The notes below the pieces were generated by a model that worked only from the letters and a program-made list of their open reading frames with translations, was not told where the DNA came from and ran no database searches. Shown piece by piece: positions 1 to 8,208 of a stretch of 8,208 nt of DNA. The position numbers and the translations under genes were made by a program. The DNA is taken from positions 1 to 8,208 of the forward strand of contig JBCBRU010000398.1 of assembly GCA_039819565.1 (NCBI GenBank). Direction: 5' to 3'. The stretch comes from JAHQVK01 sp039819565. Lineage in GTDB: Bacteria > Myxococcota > Kuafuiibacteriia > Kuafuiibacteriales > Kuafuiibacteriaceae. The first letter of the stretch is position 1; each line of letters starts with the position of its first letter.

Positions 1-424
1 CGAGGTCACTTACCGCTCAGGGGAGAAGGTGGAGGAAGCCGACGTCGAGGACAAGACGATGACCTTCCTCTACAACGACGGCGACACCTACCATTTCATG
101 GACGGAAAGACCTACGAGCAGGTCGAGATCAACGGCGAGTTGCTCGGCCCCAAGAAGGGATTCGTCCTCCCCGAGATGAGCTGCGACATTGTATTTTGGA
201 AGGGTCGCCCCATTACCATCGAGCTTCCCAATCACGTCGAGCTCAAGGTCGAGCATACCGAGCCTGGCGTCCGCGGAGACACCGCCACGAACGTTCAAAA
301 ACCCGCGACCTTGGAAACCGGGGTGCAGGTAAACGTCCCTCTCTTCATCAACATCGGTGACACCATCAAGGTCGACACCTCCACCGGCAGCTACCTCGAG
401 CGCACGTCCATCGGGAACAGCTGA
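1..424 (+). CDS. efp: Elongation factor P, C-terminal ~140 residues (5'-truncated by window edge)
   Basis: EF-P binds ribosomes stalled on consecutive prolines and stimulates peptide bond formation. The reading frame is open from base 2, so the gene starts upstream; a GTG at 29 is internal. What remains matches the end of domain I and domains II and III. The stretch EVTYRSGEKVEEADVED followed by MTFLYNDGDTYHFMD corresponds to the E. coli region containing TYLYNDGEFWHFM. The C-terminal OB-fold carries the family signature region GDTATNVQKPATLETG, then VQVNVPLFINIGDTIKVDT. The modified lysine/arginine loop (position 34 in E. coli) lies in the missing N-terminal part, so the modification type cannot be judged. 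The protein ends SYLERTSIGNS, a few residues longer than the E. coli end. accB starts 20 bases downstream, and an efp-accB-accC order is seen in many bacteria. Confidence 0.96.
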   Translation, partial: EVTYRSGEKVEEADVEDKTMTFLYNDGDTYHFMDGKTYEQVEINGELLGPKKGFVLPEMSCDIVFWKGRPITIELPNHVELKVEHTEPGVRGDTATNVQKPATLETGVQVNVPLFINIGDTIKVDTSTGSYLERTSIGNS

Positions 425-431
425 GATCCCC

Positions 432-435
432 GGAG
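432..435 (+). promoter_or_regulatory. Ribosome binding site for accB
   Basis: GGAG lies nine bases before the ATG at 445, in the 20-base gap after the efp stop. It supports this ATG as the start and suggests that accB is read from the efp transcript; no promoter-like sequence fits in the gap. Confidence 0.55.
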
Positions 436-444
436 CACTGCCCC

Positions 445-962
445 ATGGCCAACACCAAAAAGCCCACCAAAGACGGTGGACCGCGCAAGTCCGCGGACGA
501 CACGAGTAAGCTCGAGCGCCTACGAGAGCTGGTCGCCATCCTCGAAGGCTCGACGACCCTCACGAGCCTCGACTACGAGGACGCCGACATCGTCGTCAAA
601 CTCTCTCGCGGGGGCGTCGCCGCCCCGACCCCGATGGTGGCCCACGTCCCCACCGCCCTCCCCGCTCCCGTCCCCGTCGCCGCAACTCCGGCTGCACCTG
701 CCCCCGTCGTGGGCGACGACGACGCCGAGGTCGTCAAGTCGCCTTTCGTCGGAACCTTCTATCGCTCTCCCTCGCCAGACGCGAAGCCCTTCGTGGATGC
801 GGGAGCCAAGGTGAAGCCGAAGCAGGTTCTCTGCATCATCGAGGCGATGAAGCTCATGAACGAGATCGAGTGCGAGGTGACCGGTACGGTCGTCGAAATC
901 CTCGCTGAGAACGGTCAGTCAGTGCAGTACGGCGACCCGCTGTTCAAGATCGCGGTCAAAAA

Positions 963-966
<4 letters not shown>
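445..966 (+). CDS. accB: Acetyl-CoA carboxylase biotin carboxyl carrier protein (BCCP)
   Basis: This is the carrier subunit of acetyl-CoA carboxylase; its biotin shuttles CO2 from biotin carboxylase (AccC) to the carboxyltransferase for malonyl-CoA and fatty acid synthesis in the cytoplasm. At 173 residues it is slightly longer than the ~156 of E. coli. Residues 21-56 form the N-terminal segment (KLERLRELVAILEGSTTLTS), which matches the dimerising part of BCCP. Residues ~57-92 are a Pro/Ala/Val-rich flexible linker. Residues ~96-172 are the biotinyl domain with the biotin attachment motif EAMKLMNE; the biotinylated lysine is Lys136. The BCCP 'thumb' insertion is present (SPSPDAKPFVDAGAKV, 108-123), separating it from biotinyl domains of other carboxylases. 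The stop overlaps the accC start by four bases (GTGA). Confidence 0.97.
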
Positions 967-2326
<1,360 letters not shown>

Positions 2327-2330
<4 letters not shown>

Positions 2331-3496
2331 GCCCCCGGGCCACGATCGTTCACGTCATCACCCGCCTCGAGCTCGGCGGCGCGCAAGAGAATACCCTCTA
2401 TACCTGCCAGCATCTGGACCGAGAGCGTTTTCGGGTCGTTCTCGTGTACGGCCCCGGCGGGCTGATGGACGACGAGGCTCGGGGCTCGGAGCGCCTCGAG
2501 ATTGTCGAAGTCCCGGAGCTGGTCCGCGCTATCGCGCCTCGGAGCGACTCGATCGCGCTGAAGAAGCTCACGCGCGTCTTTCGAGACCTGGCTCTCGAGC
2601 ACTGTCAACTAGGGCTGCGGAAGGACCGCATCCTGGTGCATACGCACAGCTCGAAAGCCGGGGTTCTGGGCCGGCTCGCGGCTCGACGCGCTTCGATACC
2701 GAAGGTGGTGCACGGGATCCACGGATTCGGCTTTCACGCAGGCCAGCACCCCTTGAAGCGCGCGCTCTTCCTCAACGCCGAGCGCGTGGCGGGTCGTATC
2801 ACCGACGCCTTCGTGAGCGTGTCGGAGCGAATCCTCGGCGAGGCCCGCCAGTTGGGTATCGTTCCGCCGGGCACCCCCTCCGAGGTCATCCGCTCCGGCA
2901 TGGTGCTCGACCCCCTCCGAAACGGCCCCGGTCGGGTAGAGGCGCGCCGCGCGCTCGGACTCCCCGAAGACGACGAGATCGTCGTTTCGATCGCCAACTT
3001 CAAACCCCAGAAGGACCCGTTGACCCTGATCTCGGCCTTCGCGGAGCTCGCCGCGGCTCGCCCCCGGGCTCGGCTCGTGTACGCCGGGGACGGAGGCCTC
3101 CGGCCCCAGGTGGAGCGGGCGGTGCGCCAAGCCCGACTGGTGGACCGGGTTCACCTCTTGGGGTGGCGCCGAGACATACCTCAGCTCCTCGCGGCCGCCG
3201 ACGTTGTGGCTCTCTCCTCCATTTTCGAAGGGCTCCCGAGAAGCGCGGTGCAGGCCGTCGCAGCCCGGCGGCCCTTCGTCGGCACCCGCGTAGACGGGAC
3301 CCCCGAGATCATCCGCGAAGGCCGGGATGGCTACCTCGTCGCCCCTCGAGACCCTTCGGCTCTGGCTCAGGCCCTCGCTCGCGCCCTCGACCTCCGCCCC
3401 GTCGCCGAGGACACCGAGGAGCGGGTCCAGGCGTGGGAGGCGCGGCGGATGGTTGAGGCTCAGGAAGACCTCTACGAGAGGCTCCTCATCCGATAA
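2327..3496 (+). CDS. GT4-type (GT-B fold) glycosyltransferase, acceptor unknown
   Basis: This is probably a cytoplasmic or membrane-associated transferase that moves a sugar from a nucleotide donor to a glycan or lipid acceptor. At 389 residues it has the normal length. The N-terminal domain starts with a Rossmann strand and GGAQ loop (IVHVITRLELGGAQENTLY, 7-25). HTHSSKAGVLGRLAA (105-119) and VVHGIHGFGFH (127-137) resemble exopolysaccharide and O-antigen GT4 enzymes. The C-terminal donor domain has IANFKPQKDPLTLI (222-235), VYAGDGGLRPQVE (251-263) and the EGLPRSAVQAVA block (301-312). In the usual EX7E motif the second Glu is expected at position 309, but Gln is encoded there (CAG). There is no signal peptide or clear TM segment. 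The GTG start overlaps the accC stop (GTGA) and has a good Shine-Dalgarno sequence. Donor and product cannot be named from sequence. It ends 19 bases from the convergent TPR gene. Confidence 0.9.
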
Positions 3497-3515
3497 CTCG
3501 TGCTCACCGGGACCC
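3497..3515. other. Convergent intergenic gap without a visible terminator
   Basis: Nineteen bases separate the TAA of the glycosyltransferase from the TGA of the minus-strand TPR gene. I see no stem-loop with a T-run in the gap or in the adjoining gene ends. Transcripts of the two operons may therefore overlap at their 3' ends, or end by a factor-dependent mechanism. Confidence 0.6.
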
Positions 3516-4565
3516 TCAGTAGGTTCGCGGCGAGACCCCGAGGCGAGCCTGATCGACGGACGACTCGGGGGAGCTCTCAGTCGGAAGGCGACGCGCCCAG
3601 GAGGGATCGCTCGAGTTCGGCTCCGCAGGCCTCCCGACCTCCTCCGTCTTCTCTTCCGGCGTAGCGGAGCCTGAAGGCTCACCTGCCTCGGAGTCAGACG
3701 GCACCCCCGAAGCTTCATCGTCCGCCGAGGGGGCTTCATCCTCCGCCGAAGGGGCTTCCGAGGTCGGCTCGGCGTCCTCCGGAGGCTCGGCCGTCCCGGG
3801 AGCCCCGGTCGTCGCCCCGCGCGCGCCCGTCGTCGCCTCGGGGGCGGCGGGCGGCGTCTCTTCCTCCGGTGGAGTTTGAGCGGCGGCGAGCTGCCGCCGG
3901 AGCTCCAGCTCGTGCTGAAGCTTCTCCGCCGGAGCGGGGCTGGCGTCGAGACCGTGGCGCGCCCGCAGCTCGCCCACTCGAGGATCTCCGACATGGGCCC
4001 GCCAGCGGCTGTCGTTTCGCAGGCGATCCTGCATCCTCCCCTTCTGGGCAGGTATCTTGTGGGCGTGGACCAAAGCCCCGTCCAGATCGCCGCGATCGAG
4101 AGCCACGTTGGCGAGCTCGGCGTGGGCGTCCCAGTCCGCGGGGGCGATCGAGAGGGTGCGCATGAACGCCGCTTCGGCCCCCTCGAGGTCGCGGGTCCCG
4201 AGCCGAGCGATGCCGAGGTTCAGCCACACCGAAGCCTGCTCGGGGTGGGAGTGGGTCAACGCCTCGAGCGCTTCCGCGGCCGCCGCGAACTCCCCCTGCC
4301 GTCCGAGAAAGATGGCCGCGCGCATGCTCTGGCGTAGCTCTTCACTAGGATCGATCGCGCCCTTGGGGGCGCCGTGCGGCGCTCCGGGCTCGGCCCCGGA
4401 GGCGCCGTGATCCGGTTCACCGTGCTCCGCTGCAGATGCGTGATGGGGGGCCGCGGGCGCGTGAGAGGCGGCCTGGCTGGCCTGAACCCCACTCACGGCG
4501 CCGTATCCAATGCCTCCGAAGGTCAGGGCCAAAAAGCCCCCGGCCCAAACATAATGATTGCTCAC
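3516..4565 (-). CDS. Membrane-anchored TPR protein with disordered acidic tail, function unknown
   Basis: I do not recognise this 349-residue protein as a named family. Residues ~5-27 (YVWAGGFLALTFGGIGYGAV) form one hydrophobic segment, probably a signal anchor with the rest outside the cytoplasm. There is no lipobox Cys. Residues ~33-70 are an Ala/Pro/Gly linker with six His. Residues ~83-171 hold two to three TPR units; the clearest is WLNLGIARLGTRDLEGAEAAFMRTLSIAPA (114-143), a canonical repeat usually used for protein binding. Residues ~209-225 look helical (PAPAEKLQHELELRRQL). Residues ~230-349 are Pro/Glu/Ser/Ala-rich, acidic, probably disordered, and contain short tandem repeats. The GTG start overlaps the pilR stop (GTGA) with AAGGAG ten bases upstream, so it is the last gene of the pilC-pilS-pilR operon as seen here. 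By context it may serve pilus assembly or its regulation. The TPR pilotin PilF/PilW was considered but does not fit: the lipobox is missing and the tail is different. Confidence 0.85.
   Translation of the reverse strand: MSNHYVWAGGFLALTFGGIGYGAVSGVQASQAASHAPAAPHHASAAEHGEPDHGASGAEPGAPHGAPKGAIDPSEELRQSMRAAIFLGRQGEFAAAAEALEALTHSHPEQASVWLNLGIARLGTRDLEGAEAAFMRTLSIAPADWDAHAELANVALDRGDLDGALVHAHKIPAQKGRMQDRLRNDSRWRAHVGDPRVGELRARHGLDASPAPAEKLQHELELRRQLAAAQTPPEEETPPAAPEATTGARGATTGAPGTAEPPEDAEPTSEAPSAEDEAPSADDEASGVPSDSEAGEPSGSATPEEKTEEVGRPAEPNSSDPSWARRLPTESSPESSVDQARLGVSPRTY
3712..3761 (-). repeat. 21-bp tandem repeat, ~2.4 copies, within the TPR gene
   Basis: On the plus strand, copies starting at 3712, 3733 and (partial) 3754 share the pattern GCTTCATCSTCCGCCGARGG with a 21-base period. 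They encode the seven-residue unit [SD]EAPSA[ED] (SEAPSAE then DEAPSAD then DEA) in the acidic tail, residues ~269-285. In-frame repeats of this kind expand or contract without breaking the frame. Confidence 0.75.
3795..3836 (-). repeat. Second 21-bp tandem repeat (2 copies) within the TPR gene
   Basis: Two 21-base units (3816-3836 and 3795-3815) encode ATTGARG and ATTGAPG at residues 244-257 of the TPR protein. The unit length equals that of the neighbouring acidic repeat but the sequence is different. It lies at the start of the disordered tail. Confidence 0.7.
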
Positions 4566-5977
4566 GCGCTCGCTTCTCCTTTGTTGGCGCCCCGGCGCCG
4601 ATGCTTGCTCAGCTTGTATCGGAACTGTCTAAAGGACAGTCCGAGGAGCTCCGCCGCCCGTGTCTTGACGCCGTCCGCCTCGGCCAGAGCCCGCTCGATC
4701 CACTCCAGCTCGAAATCATCGAGCATCTTCTCGAGGTCGATCCCGCCCGGGGGCATCGACACCGGCCCCGCCGGCGCTCGAGGTTGGGTTTCCTCGCCTG
4801 CCTCCACGAGGGGGCGAGGGAGCTCAGCCACCGTGAGCCGCTCCCCTCGAGCCAGCGCCACGCCCCGCTCGATGACGTTCTCGAGCTGCCGTACGTTTCC
4901 AGGAAACCGGAACCGACTCAGGATATCGAGGGCTTGGGGGTCGATGGCGTCCATCTGGCGACCGTGCGCCCGAGCATACTTTCGTAGGAAGTGCTCGGCG
5001 AGCACTCGAATGTCTTCCGGGCGCTCGCGGAGAGGAGGAAGATCGATCTGCACGACGTTCAGACGAAAGAAGAGATCCTCGCGAAAGCGCCCCTCGGCCA
5101 CCTCGCGCTCCAAGTCACGGTTAGAGGCCGCGACCACTCGAACGTCGCTGACATCGACCTCCTCCATGGCGCCGACCGGGCGCACCCGCTGCTCCTGCAG
5201 AACCCTCAGCAAGTTAGGCTGCAGGGGGAGCGGGAGCTCTCCGATTTCGTCGAGGAACAGCGTCCCCCCTCGAGAGGATTCGAAGGCTCCCGCCCGGGCT
5301 TCTTCCGCTCCCGTGAAGGCTCCCTTGACGTGGCCGAAGAGCTCACTCTCGATGAGGTTCGAGGGAAGAGCCCCGCAGTTGAGGGCGACGAAGGGTCCAT
5401 CGGACCATGGAGAGGCTTCGTGAAGCGCACGCGCCACGCGCTCCTTACCGGTGCCCGACTCCCCGTACACGAGGACCGTGGTTCGGAGCTGAGCCATGCG
5501 CTCCACCAGGTCCAGGACCTCTCGAAAGGACTCGCTTCGGCCGATCATGCCGGTGCGACCCGTCGAATCGAGCAGAGCGCGACGAAGGCCGGCGTTCTCC
5601 GCCTCCAGCTGCCGCTTGACCACCGCCTGCCGCACCAACACCTCGATGTCGGCGGCCAGGTGGGGCCCCTTCTCGAGATAGAAGGCTGCCCCTCGAGCCA
5701 CGGCGCGCTGAGCTTTCTCGCGGGTCCCGAAAGCGGTCATGACGATGACCTCGGCTGGTTCGGGCTGCCGGCGAGCGATCTCCAGGACCTCGAGCCCGCT
5801 CTCCGTGGGAGAGAGGCGAAGGTCGGTGATGACGAGGTCGAAAGGCTGCGTCTCGAGTGCGGCCTGAGCCCCCGCCACCTCGGCCGCAGTGCTGACCGCG
5901 TGCCCCTGATTTTCGAGGAGCACCTCGAGGACGTCCCGGATTCCGGGTTCGTCGTCGACCACCAGCACCCGCCCCAT
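4562..5977 (-). CDS. pilR: PilR-like NtrC-family sigma54-dependent response regulator
   Basis: This is the cytoplasmic response regulator that, when phosphorylated by PilS, activates sigma54 promoters; in known pilus systems the target is pilA. It is 471 residues with the full three-domain layout. The receiver (1-~120) has the acidic pair Asp8/Asp9, phospho-acceptor Asp52 (VITDLRLS), Thr81 and Lys103. The AAA+ domain (~145-380) has Walker A GESGTGKE (172-179), the sigma54-contacting GAFTGA loop (219-224), Walker B GGTLFLDEIGELP (237-249), RFREDLFFRLNV with the arginine finger region, and FPGNVRQLEN (358-367, sensor II). The C-terminal Fis-type helix-turn-helix is VKTRAAELLGLSFRQFRYKL (437-456), the form typical of PilR rather than NtrC. 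It starts at an ATG that overlaps the pilS stop by one base (TGATG), behind a GAGG site. All activity residues are intact. Confidence 0.94.
   Translation of the reverse strand: MGRVLVVDDEPGIRDVLEVLLENQGHAVSTAAEVAGAQAALETQPFDLVITDLRLSPTESGLEVLEIARRQPEPAEVIVMTAFGTREKAQRAVARGAAFYLEKGPHLAADIEVLVRQAVVKRQLEAENAGLRRALLDSTGRTGMIGRSESFREVLDLVERMAQLRTTVLVYGESGTGKERVARALHEASPWSDGPFVALNCGALPSNLIESELFGHVKGAFTGAEEARAGAFESSRGGTLFLDEIGELPLPLQPNLLRVLQEQRVRPVGAMEEVDVSDVRVVAASNRDLEREVAEGRFREDLFFRLNVVQIDLPPLRERPEDIRVLAEHFLRKYARAHGRQMDAIDPQALDILSRFRFPGNVRQLENVIERGVALARGERLTVAELPRPLVEAGEETQPRAPAGPVSMPPGGIDLEKMLDDFELEWIERALAEADGVKTRAAELLGLSFRQFRYKLSKHRRRGANKGEASA
4576..4581 (-). promoter_or_regulatory. Ribosome binding site for the TPR gene
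   Basis: Read on the minus strand, AAGGAG ends ten bases before the GTG at 4565 and sits inside the last codons of pilR. It supports the overlapping GTG as the start. Confidence 0.6.
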
Positions 5978-7812
5978 CAGACCACGTCCTCGCCGGGGAC
6001 CACCTCGAAGCCGAGAGGGGTGGGCTCGGCCAGCAGGAGGTCGAGGGTGGGCACGTGCGCGGACAGCCGCAGCTCCACCCGTGTGCCCTCTCCGGGGCGA
6101 CTGATGAGCTCGATCCGGCCCCCGTGGGCATGTGCGATAGATTGACTGAGGGCGAGTCCGAGGCCGGTGCCTTCCTTCTTCGTGGAGAAGAACGGTTCGA
6201 ACACGCGCCGCTGTTGGTATTCGTTCAGACCCGGACCGTTATCAGTGATCGCCACCAGCGGTCCCTCGGGCGTCAGGCGGGTATTGATATAGAGACGCCG
6301 AGGGCGATTGCGGATGGTCGAGAGGGCCTCCGCGGCGTTGCGGACCAGGTTCCACAGCACCTGTCTGATGAGGTCCGGGTCGATGCTCGCCTCGACGCCT
6401 GGCTCCAGCTCCGTCTTTACGTCGACGTCTCGCATCAGTCCGTCGTTCGAGTACATCTCCAGCACGCTGGCTACGAGCAGGGAGACGTCGACTCTCTCGA
6501 AAGAGAGCTTGCGGGGGCGGGCCAAGGTCAAGAAGTCCTTGATCAAGATGTCCAGACGCTCGGCCTCCCGGACCACGTTGCGCATCAGGCGACGCATGTT
6601 CTCGGGAGGCCGAAGGCTCTGCTCGAGCACGTCGATACTCGCGCACATCGAAGCCAACGGGTTCCGCACTTCGTGGGCGAGCCCCGCCGCAAACTTCCCC
6701 ACCACCGCGAGGCGCTCCGCGCGCTCCACCGCCTCTTCCAAACGGACCACTTCGGTCAGGTCCTGAAAGGTGACCACCGTGCCCGCCCCGCCCCGTAAGT
6801 GAAGCGGAGCGAGGGAGTAGCCGAGGCGCAGGGGCTCGCCGTTGTCCAGAACATGAGCACACTCGTAGCGACGCCGCGGGCGAAGGTCACCCGAATCGAC
6901 CTGCTCACGGAGGGTGTTGGCGACGTAGGGAAGAACCTCCTCGAGTGGAGCCCCTTCCAGATCCCGCGCCCGGCAGCGGAGGATGCTCCGGGCCGCTTCG
7001 TTGCCGTAGCGCACCCGCCCGTCCGGCCCCACCGTGACCAAGCCCGCCGGAAGCGCCCTGAGAATCGCCGCGTGCAGCTCACTGAGCCGCTCGAAGTCTT
7101 CCTCCCGCTCGGCGAGCCGAAGCCCTGCGATGCGGAGCTTGGACGCGAGACGGCTGGCGAGAAGCCCCACCATCCCCACCCCCATCGTGTGGACGAAGAA
7201 CGAGAACAGCGCCCTCGACTCGTTCACCGGGGCGAGGGCCGAGGGCAGGACGTGCTGGAGCTGCAGGAGCAGGACCGTCCCGAAGAGGAGGGTAGAAAAG
7301 CCCGTGGCCAACAAGCCGCCCGTGCCGAGCAACACCATACTCCCCTCGAGCACCACGAAGACGTAGGTGAAGCCGAACACGGACTCGGCCCCGCCGGTCA
7401 TGGCCACCACCGCGGTCACGATGCAGGCGTCGGCCACGACCTGGCCGTAGGCGACCGCCCGCAGGTAGCGCCCCGTCCTGAGGGCCAGCACCCCGAGGAT
7501 GCCGAGGCCGTAGGCGATCGAGATGATGAGGTACTGCCATCCCTGGACGTCGTCGGACTGACCCACGTCGAGAGAGCTCACCTGCCAAAACGCGAGGCCC
7601 AAACCGGCGGTGACCACCACCACCCGAAAGACCGCGACCCAAAGCAAACTGCGGGCGAGGACGTGGTCCGCATCCAGCTCAGAGACCACGAGCCGTTCTT
7701 GGGTGGAGGGCATCCGCGGCACGACCAGGCCGAGACCCGGCGCCGGAGCCGCAAAGGGAGAGCTGATGGGCCCGGTGCCGTGGGACGGCCCGGGCGCCGG
7801 GGGGTCGATCAC
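5977..7812 (-). CDS. pilS: PilS-like membrane sensor histidine kinase with PAS domain
   Basis: This inner-membrane kinase is the expected partner that phosphorylates the adjacent PilR. It has 611 residues from the GTG that overlaps the pilC stop. About six TM segments occupy ~55-222 (near 55-77, 94-112, 117-138, 145-163, 166-186, 201-222) with short loops, as in PilS proteins that sense within the membrane. A PAS domain follows (~243-355; LHAAILRALPAGLVTVGPDGRVRYGNEAA). The HisKA domain has the H-box GLAHEVRNPLAS with phospho-acceptor His380. The ATPase domain has the N-box NLVRNAAEAL (488-497), G1 DNGPGL (524-529), F-box FEPFFSTK (538-545) and G2 GTGLGLA (548-554). Residues 1-33 are Pro/Gly/Ala-rich and poorly preceded by a Shine-Dalgarno sequence. 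Translation may instead begin at Met34 (ATG at 7713-7711). Kinase assignment is firm; the pilus role rests on neighbours PilC and PilR. Confidence 0.92.
   Translation of the reverse strand: MIDPPAPGPSHGTGPISSPFAAPAPGLGLVVPRMPSTQERLVVSELDADHVLARSLLWVAVFRVVVVTAGLGLAFWQVSSLDVGQSDDVQGWQYLIISIAYGLGILGVLALRTGRYLRAVAYGQVVADACIVTAVVAMTGGAESVFGFTYVFVVLEGSMVLLGTGGLLATGFSTLLFGTVLLLQLQHVLPSALAPVNESRALFSFFVHTMGVGMVGLLASRLASKLRIAGLRLAEREEDFERLSELHAAILRALPAGLVTVGPDGRVRYGNEAARSILRCRARDLEGAPLEEVLPYVANTLREQVDSGDLRPRRRYECAHVLDNGEPLRLGYSLAPLHLRGGAGTVVTFQDLTEVVRLEEAVERAERLAVVGKFAAGLAHEVRNPLASMCASIDVLEQSLRPPENMRRLMRNVVREAERLDILIKDFLTLARPRKLSFERVDVSLLVASVLEMYSNDGLMRDVDVKTELEPGVEASIDPDLIRQVLWNLVRNAAEALSTIRNRPRRLYINTRLTPEGPLVAITDNGPGLNEYQQRRVFEPFFSTKKEGTGLGLALSQSIAHAHGGRIELISRPGEGTRVELRLSAHVPTLDLLLAEPTPLGFEVVPGEDVV
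5986..5992 (-). promoter_or_regulatory. Ribosome binding site for pilR
   Basis: On the minus strand CGAGGAC contains GAGG ten bases before the pilR ATG. It lies in the last codons of pilS and supports the TGATG junction as the true start. Confidence 0.5.
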
Positions 7813-8208
7813 TGGATCGTGTCGGCGAGCTCGAAGATCGGGAGATACATCGCGATGATGAGGCCGCCGAGGAGCACCCCGAGAACGACCATCAACAACG
7901 GCTCGAGCAGCGAGGTGAGCGCCGCGACGGCGGCGTCGACCTCCTCCTCGTAGAAATCGGCGATCTTTTGGAGCATCGCGTCCATGGCGCCGGTGCTCTC
8001 ACCCACGGCGATCATCTGCACCACCATGGGCGGGAAGACGCCCGTCTCGGCGAGCGGGTCGGCCATGGTTCGACCTTCCGAGATGCGCTCGCGGGTGTAG
8101 AGAATCGAGTTTTCGACGACCTTGTTGCCGGCCGACTTGGCGGTGATCTGGAGCGCGTCGAGAATCGGCACACCCGAGGAGATCATCGTGCCCAAGGTGC
8201 GGGTGAAC
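7809..8208 (-). CDS. pilC: Type IV pilus inner-membrane platform protein PilC, C-terminal ~132 residues (truncated by window edge)
   Basis: PilC is the polytopic inner-membrane protein on which the pilus motor ATPases act during pilin assembly and retraction. The frame runs open to the window edge, beginning FTRTLGTMISSGVPILDALQIT, so the start lies outside. The fragment is the second T2SSF domain of a protein usually ~400-420 residues long. It includes the family block ISEGRTMADPLAETGVFPPMVVQMIAVGESTGAMDAMLQKIADFYEEEVDAAV. The last TM segment is LLMVVLGVLLGGLIIAMYLPIFELAD near the C-terminus, typical of PilC/GspF. The block VFPPMVVQMIAVGE-TG and the pilS-pilR neighbours favour PilC over the type II secretion protein GspF. 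Its stop overlaps the pilS start by four bases (GTGA), so it heads the visible part of the minus-strand operon. Confidence 0.95.
   Translation of the reverse strand, partial: FTRTLGTMISSGVPILDALQITAKSAGNKVVENSILYTRERISEGRTMADPLAETGVFPPMVVQMIAVGESTGAMDAMLQKIADFYEEEVDAAVAALTSLLEPLLMVVLGVLLGGLIIAMYLPIFELADTIQ

Noticed and set aside
2609..3994. 461-codon minus-strand frame across the glycosyltransferase and the TPR tail
   Set aside because: It is Arg/Pro-rich low complexity, spans two real genes in other frames, and has no domain support.
3516..4565. TPR gene as the pilotin PilF/PilW/Tgl
   Set aside because: Those are lipoproteins made almost wholly of TPR units; here there is no lipobox Cys, only two to three repeats, and a long disordered tail.
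4562..5977. Response regulator as NtrC rather than PilR
   Set aside because: The helix-turn-helix ending LSFRQFRYKL and the pilC-pilS context fit PilR; no nitrogen genes are nearby.
4374..6145. Plus-strand open frames (349 and 384 codons) opposite pilR
   Set aside because: They are shadows of a PilR gene with all its motifs intact; their translations are Ser/Arg- or Glu/Arg-rich without a domain.
6799..7953. 384-codon plus-strand frame opposite pilS and pilC
   Set aside because: It is His/Glu/Arg-rich and reflects the codon pattern of the minus-strand kinase; it runs across the pilS/pilC junction.

Overview
The window is high-GC, almost gap-free bacterial DNA: only about 39 bases fall between genes. 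The protein set is efp-accB-accC on one side and a pilC-pilS-pilR type IV pilus cluster on the other. A six-TM PilS with a PAS domain and a PilR ending in the KTRAAELLGLSFRQFRYKL type of helix-turn-helix point to a delta-proteobacterial / Myxococcota-like chromosome. That lineage assignment is inference from gene content and protein style, not from a marker search.

Left half, plus strand (1-3496): the last ~140 codons of elongation factor P, then accB (biotin carboxyl carrier protein), accC (biotin carboxylase) and a GT4-type glycosyltransferase. efp and accB are 20 bases apart. accB/accC and accC/glycosyltransferase each overlap by four bases (GTGA), so the three are probably co-transcribed and translationally coupled. 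AccB carries the biotin on its EAMKLMNE lysine, and AccC carboxylates it for malonyl-CoA synthesis. The glycosyltransferase is the least expected member of this operon and lacks the second Glu of the usual EX7E motif.

Right half, minus strand (8208 down to 3516): the C-terminal third of PilC (inner-membrane platform of the type IV pilus), PilS (membrane sensor histidine kinase), PilR (NtrC-type sigma54 activator) and an unnamed membrane-anchored TPR protein with a His/Ala/Pro-rich linker and a long acidic disordered tail. All junctions overlap by 1 to 4 bases, so this reads as one operon. PilS-PilR probably controls pilin or other sigma54-dependent genes outside the window; no pilA is present here. 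The TPR protein occupies the slot after pilR and is the main gene of unknown role.

The two operons converge, with 19 bases between their stop codons and no visible hairpin terminator. No RNA genes, mobile elements, CRISPR arrays or origin were seen. Most of the window is ordinary core genome. The points worth a second look are the TPR protein, the glycosyltransferase (placement and missing Glu), and a strong, patchy excess of the palindrome CTCGAG.
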